Assembly: GCA_950097015.1 (NCBI GenBank)
Contig: CATNEN010000033.1
Coordinates: forward strand, 1,798,001-1,862,000
Source: Macrostomum hystrix
Lineage: Eukaryota > Platyhelminthes > Macrostomidae
Reading direction: 5' to 3'
Length of the DNA stretch: 64,000 nucleotides
The translations under genes and the position numbers were made by a program. Below, piece by piece: positions 1 to 9,600 of this stretch (positions within the stretch are counted from its first letter, which is position 1; every line of letters starts with the position of its first letter). Under the pieces are notes generated by a model. It had not been told where the DNA came from, searched no databases, and worked only from the letters and a program-made list of their open reading frames with translations.

Positions 1-472
1 CCAATCTTTTATAGCGAATCTGTCAATCTTCTGCAGCTCAGCTGTTCTCTAGATGGCGACAGAAGGACTGGGGTGAGACGGTACCTCATCTTGATCGGGC
101 TTTAAATTATCGAATTCCTCAGCTATAGAATGCTGGTCAAAAAGTACAAATTTTATTCAAATTCAATATGATCTTAACAATGTTCACTGCAGACATACTG
201 CATTAGATGAGGCAAGTTGATCGAACTGTCTTAGTTATATATATATTTAGCCCGACACAACCTAATTTATGACAATCAAGAGTAATGTCCAAAACGAACA
301 TCTATCGTTACGTTTTCGTTAAGAACATGGAGGTTCTCAAGCAAGACTGCCTCTGTCGGTGAGGTTTCAACACTTGCTTTATTCTTAAGCTCTAAATCAT
401 AGAACCAGTTTGCCTCGTCTGTTGCTCTGCCTACAGATCGTGCCCAGGTCCATTTAGGCGAGGCGCTGGAGG
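1..472. other. No gene recognised
   Basis: AT-rich sequence with a short TA run near 237-247. No ORF in it resembles a known protein and no repeat structure was recognised. Confidence 0.5.
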
Positions 473-481
473 CGCCTTGTG

Positions 482-832
482 TTGAGCTCGTCCTCACGTC
501 CAGCCCTGACCTTTGCACCGGCATGGACGAGTTCTGCGACCGGCGGCAAGTCGCTGAACCGGAGCGGCGACCTGGAGACCACGCTGCTGCGCCTGCTGAA
601 GGGCTTCCTGGTCAACGCCAAGCACCAGGCACACGTCTACCTGGACTGGGGCCAGGCACCAGAGTCTGGTGGTCATTGCTGGCCACGCCTCACCGGGCGA
701 CTTCCCGGCTGATGTTCAGCGGCGCCTGCGCAACGAAGGCAAGGAGTGCGTGGAGATGGACCACGACATACCAGGGAGGAATACCAGGGAGAGTGCTGCC
801 ATCTTGTCTGCCACTCTGTTTTATAACAAATA
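482..832 (+). pseudogene. GC-rich exon-like fragment, frameshifted, unidentified
   Basis: Protein-like sequence runs through three frames of the + strand. It begins VELVLTSSPDLCTGMDEFCD, passes to a frame with LETTLLRLLKGFLVNAKHQ and VYLDWG, and ends in a third frame with LVVIAGHASPGDFPADVQ and RRLRNEGKE. The alternation of a hydrophobic strand (LVVIAGH) with a DF..DVQRRLRNEGK helix is reminiscent of NYN/PIN-like nuclease folds, but this is inference and no catalytic set can be shown. The GC-rich block contrasts with its AT-rich surroundings, so it is probably a broken exon or a transposon fragment. I cannot name the family. Confidence 0.25.
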
Positions 833-839
833 ATATTCG

Positions 840-1837
840 CCCTTTGCCACTCGTACCCATCCTTTGTCAACTCCACCTCAAAGCGGGTTAGCTAATGAGC
901 AGCGGGTAGACAGGCAGTCAGGCAGGAATCTGCCCTACTGACAATAAGTTATCCAGTTATTTAAGCTGAAAAATGGTTTCATGGCTTTTGGGTTCGGTTT
1001 TTAACAGCATAAACAATCGACCCACCCACGCATAAATGCAATGTATTCAATGTATTTTAATGTATGTTGCAGGTTGTTGACAATTTAAATTGTCCCCATT
1101 TTATTCTTTGCCGCAGCAGCACAATCCTTACTAAAATAATCCTTAGGTTTCTATGAGCCTATTTTTGTTTATGTCCAAAGTTTATCATATTCCTTTTTAA
1201 TGATAGGTTTATATGAAGCACAAATTCAAGTTAATAGTATATTATTACCCAGGCTTTAAGGGCGATAATGTGAAAGCCTGGGTAATACTGTGATTGTACC
1301 ATAGACTATGTGGCTGAGTAACAAGACAAACCATATCAACCATAGACAAAATGATTTAATGATAAACTATACAGTTCAATTATAAGAGAAAGAATAATGA
1401 AGCAAAGAGAAGCTAACAACTAGAGAAGGATCACAGATCCCAGATAATCACAGATAGTCTACATGCCTCTACCGTCGAGCGTGGTCAGTCATCAGCACAA
1501 GCACTCTGCGAAAAGTCATCCAGCGTTCCAACTGCCGTCACAACTATTTGCCAGCCTGATAAATCCGGCCCGACGATCGTCTTGGAGTAGAACGGGGCTA
1601 AATGTTACGTTTATATGTAAGTGCAAAAAGCTCGCTTTGCGAAATTAGACTTTGGCTCTGGACTCTAACTGCTTTGTTTGATGTTTTGCTTATTTTGTTG
1701 AAATACGTTGAAATACACAAAAATAATCCATTATCGGCCCAACTTCTCGGGCCAAAATGACATCGTCTATGGCAATAATCGAATATCAGCCCGCCCGATA
1801 GCCACGTAGTCATGGTACAATGGCCAAGGGCACGAGT
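840..1837. other. AT-rich intergenic stretch
   Basis: No gene is seen. It contains the hairpin at 1247-1290 and three copies of the octamer CCATAGAC (about 1299, 1340 and, inverted, 1765) that recurs through the first 15.5 kb. Confidence 0.5.
1247..1290. repeat. Perfect 14-bp inverted repeat (hairpin)
   Basis: ATTACCCAGGCTTT is followed after a 15-17 base loop by AAAGCCTGGGTAAT, its exact reverse complement. It could be a foldback transposon end or a transcribed hairpin; nothing nearby decides. Confidence 0.7.
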
Positions 1838-2207
1838 GGGTGGGGGTCGGTGGGAGAGCGGTTATCGCGTTTACGTCTCGTACCACGGTCCCTAAGTTCG
1901 ATTCCACGGCGAGGCCACATTTATTTGGGGCGCAGCCGCTTAGAAAAGGCTTGGGGCTTGTCGTACAATTTACGCCCTTGAGGGCCAACCTCCAAGGTAC
2001 AGTTAAATGTACACTGCCTGACGATAAAAAAGTCAGGGCAGATGTACAAACCTGTGTGAGCGTATTCCTGCGTACAGTATCTGTGTGCGTGTGTGCTCAG
2101 GAGTCAGCGAAATGGGCAGAATTGCCTCCTCGCTGGCTGCGGGTCTAATGTCACCGAATGGTGTGCCATTGCCCGCAGCCCTCCTGCAATTATTATTATT
2201 ATTAAGG
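1838..2207 (+). mobile_element. tRNA-derived SINE, copy 1
   Basis: The first ~80 bases look like a tRNA gene: an A-box-like TGGGAGAGCGG at about 1851 and a B-box-like AGTTCGATTCC at about 1894. The body (about 1983-2185) is shared with the copy at 36263-36540, including CAACCTCCAAGG, ACCTGTGTG, AGGAGTCAG and CGCTGGCTGCGGGTCTA. The 3' end folds as GGCTGCGGG...CCCGCAGCC and ends in an (ATT)n run, a typical SINE tail. It runs directly into a Crypton remnant. The pol III head is seen; transcription is inferred. Confidence 0.65.
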
Positions 2208-2466
2208 GTGAGTACATCGGTGGAGAGGTACACCTGACAAGGAAGAAAGAGAGAGCATCCTGGCCAAAATGAGCAACCAGCTGACAGAGACTCCCACCGG
2301 TCGTGATCCAGCACTGGATAAAGAGGACAAGACATCAAATGAAATTAAGGGACCAACTGAACAACCCTCAGGTGACTTCTCTGCCCTGCGAATTCCTGCA
2401 CCCTCAAAGAATTTGAGGATACTTGCCAACGGTTCGAGAAACACAATTGAAATAGTTTTCGAGTAA
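2208..2466 (+). pseudogene. Crypton-like recombinase, 3' exon remnant
   Basis: This matches the second exon of the Crypton at 3345-4806. It holds the tyrosine-box peptide SVERY at about 2218-2232, an in-frame stop two codons later, a basic QGRKRE stretch, and after a frameshift a run ending LRILANGSRNTIEIVFE and a stop at 2466. The ending parallels the C-terminus of the intact copy (MKIVAHGDTNVVEVHFN). No first exon is found upstream, where a SINE abuts. It is a dead fragment, but it gives an independent copy of the C-terminal tail. Confidence 0.7.
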
Positions 2467-3344
2467 GGCGTTACATATCTTAATGAGGCTTTAAAGGTAA
2501 CCCTATTGTGTTGAGCATTGTGTTTCTACTTTTGTTGTGAACTATTCATGAATTTACTATATCCTGTTACACTACCTTATACCAAGCATCGTTTAGACTG
2601 AAATAAATACACAGATTTCCGCTAGAGCTGATTGTTATTGCGCAGGAATGAAACTTTCATTACATATATACGTACATATACGAGCGTTAAACTCTCAAAC
2701 AGTGTGCTCAAACATTGTCGACTGACTATTAAGTTGCATCATAAATTTGAGTGAGTAGACAGAGAGGGGTCAAGGGGGCGAAGCCCCCTTGTGGGGGTGT
2801 GGGGGCAGAGCCCCCACGTACTAACATTAGGAAGTTTTAACAAAATGCTGCGCTTATCAAAATAATTGACTATGTAAGAGGGCCCCCTCTCTCTGGCATG
2901 AATCTGACCAGAGCTGCAGCAGGCGATCGGATAAGGTCTAGGTAGACAAATTAACTTAATTTTATGGCTGGCTGTGCACGGAAGGGGGGTGTCAGCAGAG
3001 GCGCGGCTAAGGGTAAAAAATATTTTATAGTAGACTCAGCGAGGGCTTGGGGGTGGGTCTAGGTGGGTCTAGGGAACGATCGATAATTGATGGCTGTAAA
3101 ATGTACAGTAAGCGAGACGGCCTGAAGAAGTTCATTAAATTCCACGATAATATACTGTCTACTTTATCTATCGGTCCTCAGTTCTTACCTCACAATCAGT
3201 TCTCTTATCTCGCAATGCCAGTTTTACGAGCGTAAAAGTAGCCCCCGCATCTCTAACTTGGAATTTAAATATACTGCGCATCGTCTTTGAGCTTCTATTT
3301 TTTACCTGTCGCTTCAACTGTCTAATCTTTGTCATCCAAGATAA
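2467..3344. other. Non-coding stretch upstream of a Crypton
   Basis: No gene is seen. It includes the GC-rich double hairpin at 2765-2817 and probably the 5' region of the Crypton that starts at 3345; the element's exact left end cannot be placed. Confidence 0.4.
2765..2817. repeat. GC-rich double hairpin
   Basis: Two adjacent GC-rich inverted repeats in AT-rich DNA: AAGGGGGCGAAGCCCCCTT (7-bp stem, tiny loop), then TGGGGGCAGAGCCCCCA. They could be a terminator-like or foldback element; the role is unknown. Confidence 0.6.
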
Positions 3345-4806
3345 ATGGCTGCCCTCGTGAACCATGATCTTTTGCCGCCACTGATTGACATGCAGTTCGC
3401 AGAAATAGCTGGTATGTCCCGTGACGAGATGCACATCGCTTCTGTAGTGAGCAATCTGGATAGAGAAATGGAAAGATTAGAAATCGAGAGTCCCATTTCG
3501 GATGCGGCTGATAGCAACGGCTTGCAAGAACTGATGGACGCGGACCCGGAGAAGCTGTGCAACTTAGACGAGCTAGAAAGTGTAGCTATACAACTGGAGA
3601 AGGACAACCAGTGCAAGTCCAGCATTGCGAAGGAGACGGCTGCTATCCAGCGCTTCAATGCTTGGCTGCTGGAGAAGAATCTCCAAATGAATTTCAAGAC
3701 GGCACCTGTGCAGGAGATCGCAAAATTCCTTCGCTTTTTCTACGCATCGCTGAAGAAGCCAGATGGAAGCTACTATTCGCCGAACACGCTGGTGGGTCTA
3801 CGCGCCGGGCTGTTTCGTCATTTTATGAAGCTTCGAGGGCTGAATATCATTACTGAGCCTCAATTCCACAATGCTAATTTGACCTTGAAGCACGCCTGCA
3901 GCGCCTTTATTCGTGACGGGGGTCGAATTCAGCACTCTAGTGCTTTAGAAGCTGAAGATCTACGTAGACTCACTGACTACTTTAAGAGGCGAGATCCTAT
4001 TCGGCTTCAGGATGAGGTGTACTTTAATACGCTTTACTACTTTGGGAATCGTGGTCGTGAGTGGATTAGAGGCCTAACCATGGACTCATTCGAAGCAGAA
4101 GACGACAACAAGGAGGCTCTAATGGTGGCAATTCCAGGTTCTTCATGCTGTCCTGTCGAGGCATTCCGACTGTATTGCGCCAAGATTCGCGAGGTTCCCG
4201 GGTGGAATGGTAAAGTTTTTTTTCTGAGACCAAAAGCTGTCATCGGACGGGATGGACTCTGGTACACCAAGCAGCCGGTCGGTGTGAACAGCCTCGGTCC
4301 GATGCTGAAGCGAATTTCGACCAGTGCTGGACTTTCCAAGACTTACACTGCTCATTGTGTCCGTGCGACTGTGGTCACCGAGCTGCACGAAGCCGGTGTT
4401 GCTGTCGAGACAATCGCAAAGGTAACAGGGCACAAGGTAAGTGAAACAAGATAAAATGATTTTATGCATATTCTTTGTAAATGAAAATCATATGCAGCAT
4501 ATGTACATGTACATGCTGCTTCACTATTTCTCTAAAAAATGCTTCTTTTTGCAGGTCAGCACTTCAGTTGAGCGCTACATCCGTCGGGGGAAAAAGAGAG
4601 AGAGCAAAATGGCGCAGATCAGCACCTGCCTGACGGAGTCACTCGCCGGTCACATCGCTGGCTCCTCAAGCACTTCATCTGTGCTATCGGTGGCTGCCGG
4701 AGAAGCTGGTGACACGGAGAAGATTCGAATCCAAGCCGATGGTCCCAAGACCATGAAAATAGTCGCTCACGGGGACACCAATGTAGTTGAGGTTCACTTT
4801 AACTAG
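3345..4806 (+). CDS. Crypton-like tyrosine recombinase (transposase), two exons, intact
   Basis: Cryptons move as DNA circles using a phage-integrase-type tyrosine recombinase. Exons are 3345-4436 and 4555-4806, joined in phase 0 across a GTAAGT...TTTTTGCAG intron, giving 447 residues without a stop. An N-terminal SAM-like/core-binding region (FLRFFYASLKKPDGSYYSPN, about residues 128-147) precedes the catalytic part: box-I arginine in FGNRGREWIRGLT, HCVR in TAHCVRATVVTELHEAG, then TGHK, and after the intron the nucleophile in STSVERYIRR. All recognisable catalytic residues are present. The C-terminus ends MKIVAHGDTNVVEVHFN, a tail shared with the copies at 2208-2466 and 15555-16995. Related host proteins carry this catalytic domain (DUF3504-type, in ZMYM and QRICH1), but the transposon-rich context favours a mobile element. 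Confidence 0.8.
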
Positions 4807-5558
4807 CAGGACTGCACCAGTGTTGTTGGATTCATTCTTGCACACAGTAATAGTCACAGATTCTATATTACCTAGATTGGTTACGGTCACACGGTCCGCC
4901 GGTCTATCAGTCATCTAGTTCCCCTGGAGGCCGATGTCGACGCTTGCCGGCTCGGCGAATCGTCCTCCAACCCGGCCGCTGGTTCCCCCACCGGCTCAGT
5001 TGCCTGCCCGCCCGGGAGTCCGGACGCTGACCCAGTTGCCGACCAGCCTCTCCGCTCGTCCACCGGTTCGAACGACAACCTGCTTAACGACCCATCTGCC
5101 GACTCGTCGATTGGACAGTCCGACCGCGACTGCCGGGCCCTCTGTGGTCAAAAAATCCGTGGTGGCATCTTTGATTACTAACGTGATGTTCTCCAGACGT
5201 TCAAAAAAAATTACTAAAATTACTGAAATCCACTAAATGCTTCGAATGTTGCACTTTTATCTGTTATGACGCCCCCGAGATTTTCCGAGATTCACCCCGG
5301 ATTTCATCCTCCATATATTGCACTTCTTTTCTGGTCTTTTAATTTCTCAGTTCAGCCAGCTCTTTAATCCATCTGTGTCATTTTCTTCTTTCGTTATTTA
5401 CTCTGCTATTTGTTTGGTCTTTGGCCCTCGTTGCAGCCCGCTAAAACAGGTCCCGCGCAGCCAAGAGCGGATCTCTCTCTCTTTTTACTCAAAGTCAAAT
5501 ACATAACTTACATATTCTGGTTTAAATTAGTTTATTGTCTAAATCGACACAAGCAATT
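4807..5558. other. Crypton 3' flank / no other gene
   Basis: A proline- and threonine-rich GC block (4930-5150) keeps a reading frame open for 100 codons but resembles no protein; it may be element 3' sequence. No further structure was recognised. Confidence 0.4.
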
Positions 5559-5690
5559 AGTGTAAAAATGGGATACAATGGTAGATTATATAGTATGATA
5601 CGGAGTTAAATAATGGCCATAATAAAGTCTATGGACATTATTTACCGCCGAAACATACTATCTAATTGCATTGTATCCCATTTTTACAAG
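5559..5690. repeat. Foldback (MITE-like) palindrome, about 130 bp
   Basis: The left arm starts GTAAAAATGGGATACAATG and the right arm ends CATTGTATCCCATTTTTAC, its exact reverse complement. The arms continue with mismatches (TAGTATG/CATACTA, TAAATAATGGCCAT/ATGGACATTATTTA) to a loop of a few bases at about 5622. Arms are near 60 bp. This is the architecture of a small non-autonomous foldback element; no transposase in the window shares its ends. Confidence 0.75.
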
Positions 5691-5879
5691 CATTACTAGT
5701 AGCCAATCATAAAAAATTATTTAAGTCAAGCAGTGAGTTAAGCAGTGAAAACTTTTGTTGTTGTCATGACAACTTTTGTCATGGCCTACTCTGGAACTTG
5801 CAACTCTGCCTACTAGATCGGTCACTACTTAATGCTACTTAAATTAGGCAACCAGTCGACCATAGACAACCTTCCTGAA

Positions 5880-6430
5880 TTACCTGAACTAACATCTGGT
5901 TTCGGCGACGTTGATTTAGATGCCGTTTAATTGTCGTCTCTTCCTCGAAGCTCAAGAGAACAAATGAGCAAGGCTGGCAAAGCATTTATGAAATTTTTGA
6001 GACGCGATCCATTCAAAGCCCCCAAGAGATGCCAGTGGCAATGCTAAACGAATTTCTGCGCTTTTTCTACTATACACTTAAGAAGACTGATGATAGTTTG
6101 TATGCTCCCTCTAGCTTGGTATGCTGGAGGGCTGGGATCCAAAGGTACTTCAGCATGATCCTAAAGCGTCCGCTTAATATCGTGTCTGGAGAAGACTTCG
6201 TTAGCTCAAATCGGATGTTGCATGTTAAGGTACACTAATTTCATAATGCAGGTGAAACAACTAAGCAGTTTCTATTAATCGAGGAAGCAGATCTGGAATA
6301 AGTCAAGGCATACTTTGATGGAACCACAGCCGAACGCCTACAGGACGAGGACAGGACGCCTACATTATCTATATTCTTGGCGAAAGAGGACAAGAACACC
6401 TTATGCATTTGAAACAGCAGGGAGCATTTT
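5880..6430 (+). pseudogene. Crypton-like recombinase, degraded fragment
   Basis: The 69-codon open stretch at 6029-6238 carries LNEFLRFFYYTLKKTDDS and LYAPSSLVCWRAGIQRYF, matching the core-binding domain of the copy at 3345. After a frameshift, traces of the next segment (EEADLE, YFDGTTAERLQDE) follow at about 6280-6350. The catalytic half is missing or unrecognisable. Its composition differs from the other copies, so it is probably a different subfamily. Confidence 0.6.
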
Positions 6431-7413
6431 ATCGACTCCGACGGAGTCAGGTACGCGGAGTCAACTGGCTGGCGAATTTTATGCGGAGGGTGAGTCGTCT
6501 ATGCAACTTGAGCAAATTGTATAGTAACAACTGCATTTGCGTTACAAGGATAGCTGACGTCCGCGATAATGGTCATTCTTTGAACGATAGTATGACTATT
6601 ACTGGCCAAAAGTCTGACAGGACTGTACGCCGCTAATTGTCTAAGCAGCGTGAACTGTACTGTACTCTGACAGTATCTGTTGTCTCTGACAGTTGCCTCT
6701 GGCGCCGCCGACCGCGCTCCCGCTCGCCTCGCTGTCCGTCTTCGAGTACGAGTACTCGCACGTATTTGCACGTGTTCCATATCGACAAAGTGGGCTTTGT
6801 CGGTGAGCGTCCGGAATATGCCCATGACAGTCAGCAGGGCTCTTAAGCGGAAGGGCGAAGCGGAGACTGCAATCTCTACATCAACGAGTGTGTCAGCGAT
6901 GCTGTTTGTGCACATTGAACCCAAACCAACTCTGCACCAATAAAAGAATGGTTTAGTATCAATAAATTTGGCAGATCTTACTCGAAATCGGGAAGTTTAT
7001 TTTTGGATAACCTAAAAATAGACAACAGAGTACAGTTCGTAGTGCACCCACAATCCTAAAGATATATATATATATATATTGACAAAAATTATTGTCACTG
7101 CCATTGTACATCATTCAAATGAATTCCTTTTTTAAAACAAAAAGCAAATCTTTTGATATATATATATATATCTCTTTAGGATTGTGTCTTATATATATAT
7201 ATATATAAGACGATTCGAGCCGCTTGTCTACCTACAAATAGCCGGCAAGTCCTTATATAATAGTAATGTGCGCGCACTGTGAACTGTACTTCTAGCTAAT
7301 AGTATACTATTGACTTAACCGGGATCCAATTTAAACTAATTAAGTACCTATTAATAGAATCAGAATCGATAAATAAAAAAAGTATATGATCATAAGCACA
7401 TGTGCGCGCATAT
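6431..7413. other. No gene; simple repeats
   Basis: Contains the AT-microsatellite inverted repeat (7051-7186), another TA run at about 7190-7206 and a GC-rich stretch at 6700-6760. No protein family is recognised. Confidence 0.45.
7051..7186. repeat. Inverted repeat ending in (AT)n, MITE-like
   Basis: CACAATCCTAAAGATATATA at about 7051 is mirrored by ATATATCTCTTTAGGATTGTG ending at about 7186, around a ~75-bp AT-rich interior. Arms are about 29 bp with one extra base pair of bases in the right arm. It may be a tiny non-autonomous element seeded on a TA microsatellite. Confidence 0.6.
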
Positions 7414-7523
7414 TAATCTACTAGAAGTAATATAGCTTTTTGCAGCCTAGTTAATCCTGCAAGCATTTAATTTAATCATATGTAGGCGCAGCAATGGAAA
7501 GATAGTGCACGGCTTGCAAGTGC
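7414..7523 (+). repeat. 110-bp direct repeat, copy 1 (candidate long target duplication)
   Basis: Nearly identical to 11328-11437 (two substitutions seen). It starts TAATCTACTAGAAGTAATAT and ends GCACGGCTTGCAAGTGC. The two copies bracket the non-LTR element at 7524 plus the mariner element inserted beside its 3' end, as expected of a target-site duplication of unusual length. Confidence 0.7.
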
Positions 7524-9590
7524 TTGCAAGCTAAAACCCGTACTTCTTAAGCTATTTAACGCAAGCGTAAGACTCGGCCAGACTCCTGCACAGTGGTCAA
7601 ATGCCCTAATCACACCGATTTATAAAAAGGGATCCCGTAGTGACCCCAAAAACTACAGACCCATAAGCGTGCTGCCTGCCCTGGCTCGTCTGTTTGCCTC
7701 ACTTATCTATGAAAAGCTAGAAACTCATATTCGCACCCTCGACTTGCTTTCAGCCAGTCAAATAGGAAATAAAAAGGGCTACCGAACTTCAGACCACATT
7801 GCCACTCTCTTGTCGTTGATCCACAACAAAAGGCGTCGCAAAAGACCATTTCACTTAGTATTCTTTTACTTAAAAAGCGCATTTGACATGGTCCACCATC
7901 CAACACTTTTCCAACGACTTAGGGAGTTAAAGGTCAGCCCAGAAATAATCGAAGCAATACAAAGCACGTACTCAGGAGCTAAATTTCAACTGAAGATCTC
8001 AGATGGCCAAGCAACTAAGGCAAGGAGCATAACAAATGGAGTAAGACAAGGCTGTGCCCCATCCCCTCTACTTTTCTCACTCTATATAGATCCTTTGAGC
8101 ACAATGCTAAGGGATTCATTTCGCAGCGACACCTTCATTAAAGATGAACAAATCAACAACTTGCTATACTGCGATGATTTAGTGATCTTTGGAGAGAATC
8201 CTCGAGGGCCTCGATAAAGTGTCTGAATTTTGTCAGAGCCACAAGCTAGAAATCAATATGCAAAAAACTAAGGTTATTAGCTGCTGCCCTGACCCATCAA
8301 AGACGGCTAACAAACTATTTCTGCAGGGACAACTGTTAGATAAAGTCAAAGAATGGAAATATCTAGGCTTTCACATCAATGCTAAAGGAACCGTGGATTC
8401 CCATGCCACAGAGATTTAAAAAAATGTGGATACCCTATTCTTCTCTTAAGGAAATTAGCTAGCCATGGGGCGGTCAGATACAATCAGCTCATGCTGTACT
8501 GCACAGCAATGATAGAAAGCATAGCTCTGTACGCCTCCGAGGCCTGGGGGGCTTTTGTCTCGTGGAACCTGGGTCCTTGGGACCGCTGTCTTGTGGAAAG
8601 GGTATACATCAGGTGCTGTAAAGCCATACTACAAGTCAGCCAAAATACGGATGGCAACGGGGCCCGCTCGGAGTTAGGCAGATTGCCTTTATTATACAAC
8701 ATCCAGAAAAGAAGCATTTCGTACTGGGCCTCCATAACAAGCCGGCCGGACTCCATAATTTTCAAGTTATTGGCGGAGCAAACATACAGTGATGTTGGAA
8801 TCAAAACAAAGATCAACAATGACGTTATGCTGAACTGCAGAGGCATTAGTCCCGCAAAAGCAATTAAAAACCACAGGAAAAATTTCGTTTCTCAGTTTGA
8901 TACCCATTGGAGACAAAGGACACAGAACTCAAGCAAGCTAAGACACTTCTATTACTCCTTCAAGCAATATTATTCAGCCGAAAAATATTTACAGCAAATA
9001 TACAACCCGGAGTTGAGACGTACCATATCCTCGTTTAGACTAGGAAACCATAAGCTAGCTTGCGAAACATTGCGAACTGCAAGACCGAAAATTCCGAATG
9101 AGAACAGATTATGTAGTAAGTGCAAAACAGAAGTTGAAAACGAGGTCCACTTCCTTTTTAAGTGCAGTTGGAATATGTATAGCGCAGCACGTTCGAATTT
9201 TGAGACGGAAATTTCTGGGAAAACTCCCAATTTCATATCCTTAACAGCAGAAGAGAAATCTAACTACATAATGGCTCAAGACGATAGGGAAACCATTGAA
9301 GCTTTAGCAAAATACATCATAGATATCTCTAAAATAAGGGAACAGCTGCCCTGAGACTACAAGCTCGTATTAACATTTAACAATACATATATTGTTTTAT
9401 TCGTGGCGTCCCTTGTGTTTTTACTGCTCTTATTTTTAATACCTTTGCTTTTGCTTTTCCCTTCCCAGCTCGATAGTGGAATCCTACAAAACTTTGCTTT
9501 TTATGTTAGGTTTTTCGTTGTCCATTAAAATATTTTTTTACAAAAAATATATAAAGGAAAAAAAATCAGCACCTATAGATGGCGTGCGCG
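7524..9590 (+). pseudogene. Non-LTR retrotransposon (LINE), 5'-truncated and dead
   Basis: A reverse transcriptase reading frame begins within the first bases and shows WSNALITPIYKKGSRSDPKN and YRPISVLPALARLF (7590-7690), motif B NGVRQGCAPSPLLFSLYI (about 8035-8090) and motif C LLYCDDLVIF (about 8161-8190). Motif A reads VFFYLKSAFDMV, so the first catalytic Asp position is Tyr. Frameshifts or stops at about 8215 and 8420 split it into three frames. The last open part (8491-9354) ends with a zinc-binding pattern CSKCKTEVENEVHFLFKC. No endonuclease domain is present, so it is 5'-truncated. An A-rich stretch at 9535-9565 is a plausible 3' tail. Confidence 0.8.
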
Positions 9591-9600
9591 TTTTAATATA

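Noticed and set aside
1838-1915. Functional tRNA gene
   Set aside because: The cloverleaf is incomplete and the sequence continues into a SINE body shared with another locus.
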